Of a DNA stretch of 64,000 bases, positions 39,633 through 48,367 are shown piece by piece. Made by a program: the position numbers and the translations under genes. Each line of letters begins with the position of its first letter. The stretch's first letter is position 1. A model generated the notes under the pieces. The model ran no database searches and was not told where the DNA came from. It saw nothing but the letters and a program-made list of their open reading frames with translations. Source of the stretch: JAGWFU01 sp035534575 (lineage in GTDB: Archaea > Micrarchaeota > Micrarchaeia > Micrarchaeales > Micrarchaeaceae); the NCBI GenBank assembly GCA_035534575.1, contig DATLRT010000014.1:1-64000 (forward strand), written 5' to 3'.

Positions 39633-40487
39633 CTAGACAATCGCGAGCGCGAAGGCACCTACTATCGCCACAGCCATGCCTATTGACTGTACCTTGTTCA
39701 GTCTCTCCTTGTAGACTATGTAGCCGAGTACGGTTATCATTATCGGGAGAGCGACAAAGAATATGCTTGCCTGTGCTATCAGGCCAGTAAGTATCATGAA
39801 ACCGAAGAGCGCTGATGCGCTGCCGTCAAAAAATCCCGATATGGACGCGGGAAGCAGAGCATGCTTCCCAAGCCCCCTGCTTTCGAACTTGCTGAACTTG
39901 GACTTGAAGAAGACATAGGTGATCATCAAAGCGGCGAACGAGGTTATCCTTGAGAACAGCAGGGGCATTGGAGCGTTGCCGGAGTCTATTATCGCCTCCG
40001 ATGCAATTATCCAGTACATCGACCAGAGTATGTTGGCGACTATAACGGGCAGCAGCTTCCTGTTGAGCTTTGCGCCTTTTACGGTTATCAGCATCAGTAC
40101 ACCGAATATGATTACGGCGCCGGCTATCCCCTGATAGATGGTTATTCCCTGGTGAAGGAAGAGAGTGCTGAAAGTCAGTATCATCAGCGGCTGGATGAGG
40201 CCTGGACCTGAGGCGTTGGCTATCTGCTCGGTCTCTATCGCCTTGTAGTAAAGTATGGATCCCACAAAGAAGAAAAGCCCCGACCCTATGGAAAGCAGGA
40301 GCTCGTAGCCTGTCAGTGAGACGTGGCTGAATGCCGCGTAAAGGAGTATCGGTATGATGCCCATGCCCACTACAAAGGTCCCGGTTACCAGAGCGTTGGA
40401 TCTCGTGGCCGCCTTCTTGGCTGCAGTAACGTACCCTGCCCATAGGAGGGTAGGTATGGCGGCTACTGGCGAACCTGAGAGCGACAT
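39633..40487 (-). CDS. EamA/DMT-superfamily transporter
   Basis: 284 residues with about ten hydrophobic helices: L-L-W-A-G-Y-V-T-A-A-K-K-A near the start, Y-Y-K-A-I-E-T-E-Q-I-A-N-A at the end of the first repeat, and Y-I-V-Y-K-E-R-L-N-K-V-Q-S-I-G in the last loop. It is the same superfamily as the 38038 gene but not a recent copy. The ATG at 40487, preceded by GGTG, is favoured over an upstream TTG. Confidence 0.8.
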   Translation of the reverse strand: MSLSGSPVAAIPTLLWAGYVTAAKKAATRSNALVTGTFVVGMGIIPILLYAAFSHVSLTGYELLLSIGSGLFFFVGSILYYKAIETEQIANASGPGLIQPLMILTFSTLFLHQGITIYQGIAGAVIIFGVLMLITVKGAKLNRKLLPVIVANILWSMYWIIASEAIIDSGNAPMPLLFSRITSFAALMITYVFFKSKFSKFESRGLGKHALLPASISGFFDGSASALFGFMILTGLIAQASIFFVALPIMITVLGYIVYKERLNKVQSIGMAVAIVGAFALAIV

Positions 40488-40565
40488 AAGTGCACCGTGC
40501 TGTTGTGTAACCAATAGGGGCGGCTAATGTATTAAGGTTTTGCTGCCAAGTACTTTCGTGATATT

Positions 40566-41021
40566 ATGCTGGCAGAGGGAAACAAGGCACCTGATTTCAG
40601 TTTGCCCGACTCGGACGGGAAGACTCGCAAGCTCGGCGACTACAAGGGAAAGAACGTAGTGCTGTATTTCTATCCGAAGGATGACACTCCGGGCTGCACG
40701 ATTGAGGCGAAGGACTTCACCAGGGACCTGGATGAGGTGCACAAGCTCAATGCGGAGGTGCTGGGAGTCAGCAGCGACACAAAGGAGTCCCACTGCGACT
40801 TCAATGACAAGTACTCGCTGAAGGTCACGCTCCTTTCCGACCCGGAGAGCAAGACGATAAAGGATTATGAAGCTTACGGCAACAAGGGGGTCTTCGGATG
40901 GGGCACGATAAGGAAGACCTACGTTATAGGAAAGGATGGCAAGATACTGAAGATCTACCCAAAGGTGCAGGCTATAGGGCACAGCAGGGAGGTAATAGAG
41001 TTCCTGAAGACGGTCAAGTGA
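40566..41021 (+). CDS. bcp: Peroxiredoxin, BCP/PrxQ type
   Basis: 151 residues, thioredoxin fold. Seen: A-P-D-F-S-L-P-D-S-D-G, Y-F-Y-P-K-D-D-T-P-G-C-T with peroxidatic C44, and G-V-S-S-D. The usual resolving Cys five residues later is absent (A/K there), so it may act as a 1-Cys enzyme or use the Cys near residue 82. It reduces peroxides using thioredoxin-type electrons, and a thioredoxin reductase gene lies at 46.4 kb. Confidence 0.9.
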   Translation: MLAEGNKAPDFSLPDSDGKTRKLGDYKGKNVVLYFYPKDDTPGCTIEAKDFTRDLDEVHKLNAEVLGVSSDTKESHCDFNDKYSLKVTLLSDPESKTIKDYEAYGNKGVFGWGTIRKTYVIGKDGKILKIYPKVQAIGHSREVIEFLKTVK

Positions 41022-41027
41022 GGCTCG

Positions 41028-41252
41028 TCACATGTAGCCGAGCTCCCTGAGCCTCTTCTTTATGCTCTCTATGTCGTACTCGCCCTTTCCGGTCTTCTTC
41101 TCCGTAAGCAACATACGCAGGACGAAGGCGACCAGGCTAGAGACGGAGGGGAAGCCCGTGCCGTCTATCTGCTTCTCCAGCTTCTTGAACAGCTGCGTGG
41201 GTATGGACACGCTGGTGAACTGTGTGGCCTTTCCGGCCCTCTTCATCTTCAT
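41028..41252 (-). CDS. Ribbon-helix-helix regulator
   Basis: 74 residues. F-T-S-V-S-I-P-T-Q-L-F-K-K-L-E-K-Q-I (strand and helix 1) and S-S-L-V-A-F-V-L-R-M-L-L (helix 2) fit a CopG-like RHH fold, and a charged C-terminal helix ends R-L-R-E-L-G-Y-M. Two identical 17-bp palindromic sites at 41292-41331 lie between it and the divergent gene. It probably represses itself and the 41339-44358 operon. Confidence 0.7.
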   Translation of the reverse strand: MKMKRAGKATQFTSVSIPTQLFKKLEKQIDGTGFPSVSSLVAFVLRMLLTEKKTGKGEYDIESIKKRLRELGYM

Positions 41253-41291
41253 CTGATCGGTAATACTTTGAAGCGCAAGCTTTATATATGT

Positions 41292-41331
41292 TAATTATAC
41301 ATAATTAGCAGTTGTAATTATACATAATTAG
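41292..41331. promoter_or_regulatory. Twin 17-bp operator repeats
   Basis: TAATTATACATAATTAG occurs twice, at 41292-41308 and 41315-41331. Each copy holds the perfect inverted repeat TAATTAT-AC-ATAATTA. The centres are 23 bp apart, about two DNA turns, so two RHH dimers could bind the same face. A TATA sequence (TTTATATATG, 41281-41290) adjoins. Confidence 0.7.
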
Positions 41332-41338
41332 TGATACC

Positions 41339-41632
41339 ATGGACAAGAAGACCAAGATGGATCCGCTCGTCGAGGAGCTCAACAAGAGCCCCACAAAGGA
41401 GAACTGGGCGAAGATGGAGAGGAAGATGAGGAAGGACAAGGCGAAGATGTACTACATATTCTACCCGTCGGGGCTCAAGAGCAAGATGAACCTGAAGCAG
41501 GCGTACGCGGTGATATACGACGCAAGGGCCAAGCCGCTGTACAAGCTGCCGATACTGATGAAGGACAAGAGCGGGATAGAGGGAGCGACATACTGCCTGA
41601 AGGAGCTGCAGATAAACCGAAAGATGATTTGA
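41339..41632 (+). CDS. Small basic uncharacterised protein upstream of cysD
   Basis: 97 residues, lysine-rich (K-M-E-R-K-M-R-K-D-K-A-K-M), with a central Y-Y-I-F-Y-P-S-G-L-K-S-K-M-N-L-K-Q-A-Y-A. No family is recognised. Its stop overlaps the cysD start by 1 bp (TGATG), so it is translated with cysD. It may be a sulfur-assimilation accessory protein or unrelated. The twin RHH operators control its promoter. Confidence 0.55.
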   Translation: MDKKTKMDPLVEELNKSPTKENWAKMERKMRKDKAKMYYIFYPSGLKSKMNLKQAYAVIYDARAKPLYKLPILMKDKSGIEGATYCLKELQINRKMI

Positions 41633-42420
41633 TGATGAGGCAAGACATAAACAAGCTGGAAGAGAAGAGCATATTCATAATCAGGGAAGCGAACGCCAAG
41701 TTCAAGAACCTCGCGGCGCTGTGGAGCATGGGAAAGGACTCGACCACGATGCTTGCGCTGGCTAGGAAGGCATTCCTGGGCAAGGTCCCGTTCCCAGTAA
41801 TCCACATAGACAACGGCATAGACTTCCCGGAGTCGTACAAGTTCAGGGACGAGCTGGCCAAGAAGTGGAACATGAAGCTGATAGTGGCGCACAGCAAGAT
41901 AAGGGAGGAATTGTCGGGATTCAGCTGCTGCGGAGCCAACAAGACTGACGCGCTCAAGGAGGTGATGGACGAGCACGGGTTCGACGGCCTCATAGTCTCG
42001 ATAAGGAGGGACGAGCACGGCATAAGGGCAAAGGAGAGGGTATTCTCGCCGAGGAACAAGGAGTTCAAGTGGGACTACAAGAACCAGCCAGCCGAGATAT
42101 GGAACAATTACACGTCGAAGCTGGAGAAGACGGACCACATACGTGTGCATCCTCTCCTGGATTTCAATGAAGTCGATATTTGGAATTATATAAAGAAGGC
42201 GAAGGTCCCGATGAACCCGCTGTACTTCTCAAAGGAGGGCCACAGGTACAGGAGCTTGGGCTGCACGCACTGCACTGTGCCGCTCAAGTCCAACGCCAAG
42301 AGCATAGACGAGATAATAAAGGAGCTTGAGGGAACTAAAGTAGAAGAAAGAAGTGGTAGGCAACAGGATAAGGAAAAAGCGTATGTGATGGAGAAACTGA
42401 GGGCACTCGGATATATGTGA
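41632..42420 (+). CDS. cysD: Sulfate adenylyltransferase small subunit (PAPS-reductase-fold ATP pyrophosphatase)
   Basis: 262 residues. PP-loop A-L-W-S-M-G-K-D-S-T-T-M (about 28-39), F-P-V-I-H-I-D-N-G-I-D-F-P-E, I-S/V-x-R-R-D-E-H-G, and H-P-L-L-D-F-N-E-V-D-I-W-N-Y-I are CysD hallmarks, as is E-E-R-S-G-R near the end. With the CysN GTPase it makes APS from sulfate and ATP. The last 30 codons switch to AT-rich codon use just before the inserted endonuclease gene. An APS/PAPS reductase-type function is a possible alternative. Confidence 0.85.
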   Translation: MMRQDINKLEEKSIFIIREANAKFKNLAALWSMGKDSTTMLALARKAFLGKVPFPVIHIDNGIDFPESYKFRDELAKKWNMKLIVAHSKIREELSGFSCCGANKTDALKEVMDEHGFDGLIVSIRRDEHGIRAKERVFSPRNKEFKWDYKNQPAEIWNNYTSKLEKTDHIRVHPLLDFNEVDIWNYIKKAKVPMNPLYFSKEGHRYRSLGCTHCTVPLKSNAKSIDEIIKELEGTKVEERSGRQQDKEKAYVMEKLRALGYM

Positions 42421-42424
42421 GTAC

Positions 42425-43135
42425 ATGCCACCAAAAAAGGGTTCGATAAGACCAGATTGGGTTAAAAGGAAAATAAGTTTGGCTAAATTAGGGCATAACG
42501 TATCGCTAGAGACCAGGATTAAGCAATCGACTGCCTCAAAGAAGAGGGGGATATCCGTAGTTACCAGAGAAAAGATGAGATTGACTTTACTAGGGAAAAG
42601 TAGACCCGCCTTTTCTCCAACTTGGAAAGGGAATTTGAGTAAGGCCCATAGGAACAAAAAGTTATCTGAAGAGAACAAAAGAAAAATTAGTATTGCAGTA
42701 AAAGAGTATATCCGATTACACCCAGAAATTAGGACAAAAGCGAGTTTGTTTTTCAAAGGTAGGAGACTATCTGAAAGCACGAAAGAAAAAATAAGACAGA
42801 GAAGGTTGCGCCAAGTGTTACCTACTAAAGATACTTTGATAGAGTTATTACTTCAGCGTGAATTATCTACGAAGGGTATTGAGTATCAAAAACATAAGCC
42901 CATATTGGGCCAGCCGGATATATTCATAGAACCAAACATCTGCATATTCGCGGATGGAAGTTATTGGCATATGCTCCCTAAGGTAATAAAAAGGGATCAA
43001 ATCGTGAACAATGGGCTTACAAGTAAAGGTTATACCGTTATTAGATTTGGTGAGGAAGACATTAAAAATAATTTAAACGCTTGCATTAAAGTTATTTTGA
43101 ACAAAATTTCTGATATCAAGATTAAGGAGATTTAA
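42425..43135 (+). CDS. EDxHD/Vsr-like homing endonuclease with NUMOD3-type repeats
   Basis: 236 residues. Residues 1-125 carry several K-x-S/I...K-R-K-I-S-type basic repeats like NUMOD3 DNA-binding modules. Residues about 128-236 match a Vsr-like nuclease: R-R-L-R-Q-V-L-P-T-K-D-T-L-I-E (E140), G-Q-P-D-I-F-I (D165), F-A-D-G-S-Y-W-H (D177, H182) and V-I-R-F-G-E-E-D-I. The gene is clearly AT-richer than its neighbours. It sits between cysD and cysN, sharing TAATG with cysN and supplying its AAGGAG ribosome site. Free-standing homing endonucleases insert in conserved operons in this way. Confidence 0.75.
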   Translation: MPPKKGSIRPDWVKRKISLAKLGHNVSLETRIKQSTASKKRGISVVTREKMRLTLLGKSRPAFSPTWKGNLSKAHRNKKLSEENKRKISIAVKEYIRLHPEIRTKASLFFKGRRLSESTKEKIRQRRLRQVLPTKDTLIELLLQRELSTKGIEYQKHKPILGQPDIFIEPNICIFADGSYWHMLPKVIKRDQIVNNGLTSKGYTVIRFGEEDIKNNLNACIKVILNKISDIKIKEI

Positions 43136-44358
43136 TGGACAAGTACATAGTCACGATGCTTGGGGAGAAGGACCACGGCAAGTCCACCCTGATCGGCAAC
43201 CTGCTGATAGCCACAGGCTCAACCACTGAAGAGAGGGTAAAGGAGGCCAGGGTGAAGGGCAAGAGGTGGGAGCCCGCGTACATACTCGACAGCTTCTCGG
43301 AGGAGAGGGAGAACGAGATGACGATAGACACCACTAGGGCGGAGCTTGTCTACAAGGGCAAGATGTTCGAGCTCATCGACGTGCCGGGCCACCTGGAGCT
43401 GATAAAGAACATGATGAGCGGGGCGTCGAACGGCGACTTCGCGATACTCATGGTATCGATAAAGAAGGGAGAGGGGTTCAAGCCCCAGACCAGGAGGCAC
43501 CTGTTCATCTCTCAGATGTTCGGAATAAAGGCGCTTGCGGTAGCGATAAACAAGATGGACATAGCTGGATACGACCAGAAGGCCTTTGAGAAGGCGAAGG
43601 GCGAGGTGGAGGCATACCTGAAATCGATAAAGTTCGACAAGCCGGTCTTCTTCGTTCCTGTCTCGGCGTACAACAACGAGAACCTTGTCGAGAAGTCCGC
43701 CAACATGAAGTGGTACAAGGGGCTTCCGCTGTTCAGCCTTCTTATGGACTTCTCCAAGAGGTACTACAAGGCGGCGAAGAGCGGAGACGAGGGAGTGAGG
43801 GCATTGGTGCAGGACGTTGTGGACACTGACGGGTCGAAGGCGATGTTCTGCGTGATGTACAACGGAACCATAAAGGTCGGCGACGCGATAAGGGCAGAGC
43901 CCAATGGCGCGAAGGCAACGGTAAGAAAGCTGCACCTGAAGGGAAAGAGCGTGAGCAAGGCGTCCGCGCACTCGAACATAGCCCTGGTGCTTGACAAGGA
44001 GGTCAACGCGGAGAGGGGAAGCCTCATCTACGGCAGCTCGGTCAAGCCATACAGGAAGGGCGAGTTCCAGGGGAGGATATTCGTGATAAACGGGCTGAAG
44101 GGCGGAGAGAAGGGCCTTTTCATAAGGACCAACAACAATGACATACCGATCAAGAGCATGAGGATACTGAGCACGCTCTCCCCGACCACGGGCAAGGCGG
44201 CAAAGGGAGGAAGCACGATAGCGACCAACGACTCCGCGGTGGTGTCGATCAAGCTGGCAAGGGACTACCCGCTTGAGAGATACGCGGAGCACAACGAGTT
44301 GGGCAGGTTCGCAATCTACAGGGGAGAGGAGTTCGTCGGAGTAGGCATAGTGGAGTGA
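43135..44358 (+). CDS. cysN: Sulfate adenylyltransferase large subunit, EF1A-like GTPase
   Basis: 407 residues. Seen: L-G-E-K-D-H-G-K-S-T-L (P-loop), D-V-P-G-H-L-E-L-I-K-N-M (switch II), N-K-M-D (G4), then two beta-barrel domains. It is somewhat shorter than usual CysN (about 470). Next to cysD it should couple GTP hydrolysis to APS formation. The alternative, an EF1A paralogue with another job, is less likely given the neighbour. Confidence 0.8.
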   Translation: MDKYIVTMLGEKDHGKSTLIGNLLIATGSTTEERVKEARVKGKRWEPAYILDSFSEERENEMTIDTTRAELVYKGKMFELIDVPGHLELIKNMMSGASNGDFAILMVSIKKGEGFKPQTRRHLFISQMFGIKALAVAINKMDIAGYDQKAFEKAKGEVEAYLKSIKFDKPVFFVPVSAYNNENLVEKSANMKWYKGLPLFSLLMDFSKRYYKAAKSGDEGVRALVQDVVDTDGSKAMFCVMYNGTIKVGDAIRAEPNGAKATVRKLHLKGKSVSKASAHSNIALVLDKEVNAERGSLIYGSSVKPYRKGEFQGRIFVINGLKGGEKGLFIRTNNNDIPIKSMRILSTLSPTTGKAAKGGSTIATNDSAVVSIKLARDYPLERYAEHNELGRFAIYRGEEFVGVGIVE

Positions 44359-44367
44359 GTGGATTAG

Positions 44368-45255
44368 TTGAGGCGAATAGTACTCCTTCTGATAATAAGC
44401 ACGTTCGCCTACACCTTCCTCAACATATTCGGGTATGCGGGGCTGCAGCACCTCAGCCTTGGCTTCTACCTCATGGCGCTGGGAATAGGCGCACTAGTAA
44501 GCGCGCTAGCCATAGTGAGGTTGGAGAAGCTTTCATTTGTAAGGAAGAACGTGAAGACGTTTGCGCTTGAGCTTTCAGGCGGCGCGGCGCTCGCAATTTC
44601 ATCCATAGGGGTATACGCGATTTACAGGTCCTCAACGCTCGCGGGCGGACAGCCGCTTATGGGGGCCGCAATCATAGTATTCCTCGCTATCGACTTTATA
44701 TTTTTCGGCAAGATGATGAAGAGAAAGGAGAGCCTCTGGCTCGTAGCTGGCGTTCTGGCAGTGGCAATCGGCATATTCGTGATCCAGAGCAATGGCTTCG
44801 CATTCAAGTTCTCGATACTTCCGATACTTGTATTCATGATGGTAAGCCAGGGAATAGGCTTCTACCTCTTCCTTTATGGAGTAAAGAGGCAGAACTCGGC
44901 GACCAGGCTGGTCGCGTTTCCGGCATTCCTTATGCTGATAGGGCTGATGTGCATGGCGCTCTACAACGGGCCTATCTGGAATGGGGTATCAGCCTTGCCG
45001 TTCGGACTTGTGATCATGTCTGGCGTGCTGCTTTCCGTTGCGGTGGGATTTGAGGTGATATCCGCGCTGCCGATGAAGGGGGAGAGCAAGTGGCAGGACA
45101 TATTGGGTAGGAACTTCGTCAACAACTTCACATACATGGACATAGTGTTCGTCATGGTATGGAATGTTGTGGTGAACGCTTACACACTGCAGGAGATAGC
45201 GGGCGGGCTGATAATACTGGTCGGCGTGCTCGTACTGAACAAGATAAGCAAATAG
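44368..45255 (+). CDS. EamA-like multi-helix membrane transporter
   Basis: 295 residues starting with TTG 9 bp after cysN. There are about ten hydrophobic helices (L-L-L-I-I-S-T-F-A-Y-T-F-L-N at the start, A-G-G-L-I-I-L-V-G-V-L-V-L-N-K at the end), laid out as in the drug/metabolite transporter family. Its position directly after cysDN makes transport of a sulfur compound conceivable, but nothing in the sequence proves it. Confidence 0.7.
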   Translation: MRRIVLLLIISTFAYTFLNIFGYAGLQHLSLGFYLMALGIGALVSALAIVRLEKLSFVRKNVKTFALELSGGAALAISSIGVYAIYRSSTLAGGQPLMGAAIIVFLAIDFIFFGKMMKRKESLWLVAGVLAVAIGIFVIQSNGFAFKFSILPILVFMMVSQGIGFYLFLYGVKRQNSATRLVAFPAFLMLIGLMCMALYNGPIWNGVSALPFGLVIMSGVLLSVAVGFEVISALPMKGESKWQDILGRNFVNNFTYMDIVFVMVWNVVVNAYTLQEIAGGLIILVGVLVLNKISK

Positions 45256-45306
45256 CAGTTTCCTAAGATAGCCGGGTAAATTTAATAATGCTCAGTCCCA
45301 GAAATT

Positions 45307-46368
45307 ATGGGTGCTGAGATGAGGCTGTTCCTTCACATAGACATGGACTACTTCTACGCCGCTTGCGAGGAGGCCAGGCATCCCGAGCTGAAGGGCAAGC
45401 CTCTTGCTGTTGGCACATCTACGGTGGAAAACAAGCTGAAGGGAGTAGTCCAGACGTGCAACTACGAGGCGAGAAAGCTGGGGATACACAGCGCGATGCC
45501 CACTGCCATGGCGTTCAAGCTCTGCCCGACCCTGAACTACATGCCGGACGACTGGGAGCACTACCTTGAGGTGTCAAGGCGCGTGATGGACGCGGTCAAG
45601 GCAGAGGGGTTCAAGACGGAGGTCATCAGCGTGGACGAGGCCGTGATGGATCTGGGAGATATCGAGTACGGCAAAGCGGAGGAATTGGGCAGGCTGCTGA
45701 AGGGCAGGATAAACACAGAGCTGAAGCTGCCCTGCACGATAGGGATAAGCGTGGGCAAGAGCTACGCAAAGATGGTTTGCGATATATCAAAGCCCAACGG
45801 GCTGGGAGTGCTTAAGGAGGAGGATGTGAAGGGCTTCCTTAAGGACAAGGAGGTGACCAAGCTTCTCGGAATAGGAGAGAAGACTGCGGAGAGGCTCAAG
45901 GAGATGAAGGTCACCACAATCGGGGAGCTTGCAAAGGCAAACCCGCTCTCGCTGGAGAACAAGTTCGGCTCGTTCGGCAAGGATATGTACCTTCTGGCCA
46001 ACGGAATCGACAACGGGAAGGTGGTGGAGAACGCTGAGACGCTCTCAATAGGCAGGGAGAGGACCTTCGACAAGGAGACAAAGGACATGGACGAGGTAGC
46101 CCATATGCTGAAGGCGCTTGCTAAGGAGGTAATGGCGGAGGTGAACAAGCAGGGATACTGGTTCAAGGGAGTCTCTGTCAAGGCAAGGTACTCGGATTTC
46201 ACCGAGAAGCTGAAGAACAGGAAGTTCGCCAATTACACGGACTCGGAGAGCATCATGCTTAGCTCAGGCATTGAGATGATAAGGCCGCTAATCGGTGAGA
46301 AGGCGGTTAGGAAAGTCGGGATACGCGTATACGAACTGAACCCTAAGAAGGGCCAGAAGTCACTGTAA
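45307..46368 (+). CDS. dinB: Y-family DNA polymerase (Pol IV/Dpo4)
   Basis: 353 residues. Seen: L-H-I-D-M-D-Y-F-Y-A-A-C-E-E (catalytic Asp and steric-gate Tyr/Phe), V-I-S-V-D-E-A-V-M-D-L (second acidic pair) and T-I-G-I-S-V-G-K-S-Y-A-K-M (fingers/palm), then a helix-hairpin-helix (L-L-G-I-G-E-K-T-A-E-R-L) and little-finger domain. It performs translesion synthesis. A TATA near 45279-45286 would place the message start at about 45307. Translation may begin at the ATG at 45319, which has GGTG upstream. Confidence 0.93.
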   Translation: MGAEMRLFLHIDMDYFYAACEEARHPELKGKPLAVGTSTVENKLKGVVQTCNYEARKLGIHSAMPTAMAFKLCPTLNYMPDDWEHYLEVSRRVMDAVKAEGFKTEVISVDEAVMDLGDIEYGKAEELGRLLKGRINTELKLPCTIGISVGKSYAKMVCDISKPNGLGVLKEEDVKGFLKDKEVTKLLGIGEKTAERLKEMKVTTIGELAKANPLSLENKFGSFGKDMYLLANGIDNGKVVENAETLSIGRERTFDKETKDMDEVAHMLKALAKEVMAEVNKQGYWFKGVSVKARYSDFTEKLKNRKFANYTDSESIMLSSGIEMIRPLIGEKAVRKVGIRVYELNPKKGQKSL

Positions 46369-47292
46369 TGTGTCCAGATTCATTTTCTGCAGATAAGCCC
46401 TTACCTCAAGCGCGGCTTTTGTGCCGCTTCCAGCGGCAGTGACCGCCTGCTTGTACAGCCTGTCGGCGACGTCGCCGGCAACGAAGACGCCGTCTATGTC
46501 TGTCTTCACCTCGCCCTTTGTGACAAGGTAGCCGTGCTCGTCAATCTCAAGCTTCCCCTTTAGGAATCCGGTGTTCGGCGTGTGGCCAATCGCCACGAAG
46601 AGACCGTCTGTGCTTATTGTCGATGTATCGCCGCTCTTCAGGTTCTTAATCTTCACTCCGCTGACCTTCTGTTCGCCCAGAACCTCCTCGATTCCGGTCT
46701 CGTACATCACCTTTATCTTGGAGTTGGAGAGCACCTTCTCTTGCATTATCTTGCTTGCCCTGAAGCTCTCCCTTCTGTGTATTAGCGTAACGCTCTTGAC
46801 GAACTTGGTCAGGAACAGCGAGTCTTCCATCGCCGTGTCCCCGCCGCCCACTACAACCACGTCCTTGTTCCTGAAGAACGGGGCGTCGCATGTGGCGCAG
46901 CTGCTTACTCCCTTGCCCATCAGCCTCTGCTCAGACTCGAGACCAAGCCACTTGGCAGATGCGCCGGTAGATATTATGACCGTATGCGCCTTGTACTCCG
47001 TAGACGATGTCCTTACCGTGAACGGCCTATTTGTGAAGTCGACGTCGATTACCTCGTCCTCAACGAATCTGGTTCCGAACCTCTCCGCCTGCTTCTTGAA
47101 CAGCACCATAAGTTCGGGACCCATTATGCCATCCGGGAATCCAGGATAGTTGTCAACCATGCTGGTCAGCATCAGCTGGCCTCCGCTCGTGGTGCCGCTT
47201 ATCATCAGGGGCTTGAAGTCCTCCCTTGCGGTGTAGAGCGCGGCGGTGTAGCCTGCCGGGCCGCTGCCGATAATTATCAGATTTTCAACCAT
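46360..47292 (-). CDS. trxB: Thioredoxin-disulfide reductase
   Basis: 310 residues, a low-molecular-weight flavoprotein. Seen: I-I-G-S-G-P-A-G-Y-T-A-A-L-Y (FAD), C132-A-T-C135 redox pair, V-V-G-G-G-D-T-A-M-E-D (NADPH) and G-V-F-V-A-G-D-V-A-D (FAD ribityl). It transfers electrons from NAD(P)H to thioredoxin-like proteins and would supply the peroxiredoxin at 40.6 kb. It overlaps the converging dinB gene by 9 bp. Confidence 0.93.
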   Translation of the reverse strand: MVENLIIIGSGPAGYTAALYTAREDFKPLMISGTTSGGQLMLTSMVDNYPGFPDGIMGPELMVLFKKQAERFGTRFVEDEVIDVDFTNRPFTVRTSSTEYKAHTVIISTGASAKWLGLESEQRLMGKGVSSCATCDAPFFRNKDVVVVGGGDTAMEDSLFLTKFVKSVTLIHRRESFRASKIMQEKVLSNSKIKVMYETGIEEVLGEQKVSGVKIKNLKSGDTSTISTDGLFVAIGHTPNTGFLKGKLEIDEHGYLVTKGEVKTDIDGVFVAGDVADRLYKQAVTAAGSGTKAALEVRAYLQKMNLDTLQ

Positions 47293-47374
47293 TGAAGGAA
47301 CCTATGAGATAGCGATTGCACAATATTTATACTTTACGAGCGTTATTGAATCACCTCCTACAAATGGCGACCAT

Positions 47375-48322
47375 ATGCTGACTGCCAACAACATCAGGAT
47401 ATCCCTTGACAGGAGGGAGCCATCCGCTGACATAGACTTCGTGTCCCACGCACACACGGACCACATAGCCGCGGTCAAGTCCTCAAAGTCCATAGTCGCG
47501 AGCGAGCAGACCGTGCAGCTGGTTGAGGAGCTGCTGGACAGGAAGCTCAATACGCGCGATGTGCCAGAGTCGGTAAGGCTGCTCTCTGCGGGCCACATGC
47601 TCGGCTCAAAGCAGCTCTGCGTTGATGACGCCGAGTCGGGAAAGAGGATAGTTTACACAGGCGACTTCCAGCTGGCGCCTTCCAGGACGGCGGACAAGAT
47701 AGACATAATTGACACTGACACGCTCATAGTGGACTCGACTTACTGCAGCCCTAACATCAAGTTTGACAAGAAGGAGGACGTTGAGTGGGCCATGCAGAAG
47801 TGGACAAGGGACAGGGTTGCAAGAGGGATTGCGATATTCAGCGTCTATGCGATGGGCAAGGCGCAGGAGATGATCGCCATACTCAACGACGCAGGTATCA
47901 CACCAGTGGTAAGCGGCAAGATAGCCAAGATAAGCGGCGTCTACGTGAGGAACGGAGTAAAGCTTGATTACCTGTCAAAGGAGGATAGGCCTGAGGAGTG
48001 CGCAGAGGTGCTGAAGGGCGACTTCGTCGGGATAACGGAGAGGAGGGACCTTGTTCAGTACGGCGCGGAGCTATCAAAGACCCATCAGACAAGGGTTTTT
48101 ACCGGGGTTGCGACAGGCTGGTCGCAGGCGTTCAGGTTCGATACGGACGTGCAGTTCGGGCTCAGCGACCATGCCGACTTTGCGCAGTGCACGGATTACA
48201 TAAAGGCCTCAAACGCCAAGAAGGTGCTTACGTACGGCTCGAACGCGATGGAGTTCGCGCAGAATCTGCAGCGAGAGGGCTATGACGCTAATGCATTTGG
48301 CGATTTACAGTCGCATCTGTAA
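47375..48322 (+). CDS. Metallo-beta-lactamase fold RNA-processing nuclease (CPSF/Snm1-like)
   Basis: 315 residues. Seen: S-H-A-H-T-D-H (zinc site, 24-30), S-A-G-H-M-L-G-S (motif 3), Y-T-G-D-F (motif 4), V-D-S-T-Y (Asp) and L-S-D-H-A-D-F near the C-terminus (beta-CASP motif C). Family knowledge: archaeal relatives process RNA 3' ends or degrade nucleic acids. At 315 residues it is short compared with KH-containing aCPSF1 (about 630), so it belongs to the small class without KH domains. Confidence 0.8.
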   Translation: MLTANNIRISLDRREPSADIDFVSHAHTDHIAAVKSSKSIVASEQTVQLVEELLDRKLNTRDVPESVRLLSAGHMLGSKQLCVDDAESGKRIVYTGDFQLAPSRTADKIDIIDTDTLIVDSTYCSPNIKFDKKEDVEWAMQKWTRDRVARGIAIFSVYAMGKAQEMIAILNDAGITPVVSGKIAKISGVYVRNGVKLDYLSKEDRPEECAEVLKGDFVGITERRDLVQYGAELSKTHQTRVFTGVATGWSQAFRFDTDVQFGLSDHADFAQCTDYIKASNAKKVLTYGSNAMEFAQNLQREGYDANAFGDLQSHL

Positions 48323-48367
48323 AAATGGAAGGTATAAATATTATACAGGATACAGTATGATTAACAG

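Noticed and set aside
41461..42150. 229-codon frame antisense to cysD
   Set aside because: No recognisable protein features; the PP-loop is on the plus strand.
43219..44451. 410-codon open frame antisense to cysN
   Set aside because: It mirrors the cysN codons, is rich in Arg/Leu/Tyr/His, has no family motif and no promoter. The GTPase motifs are on the other strand.
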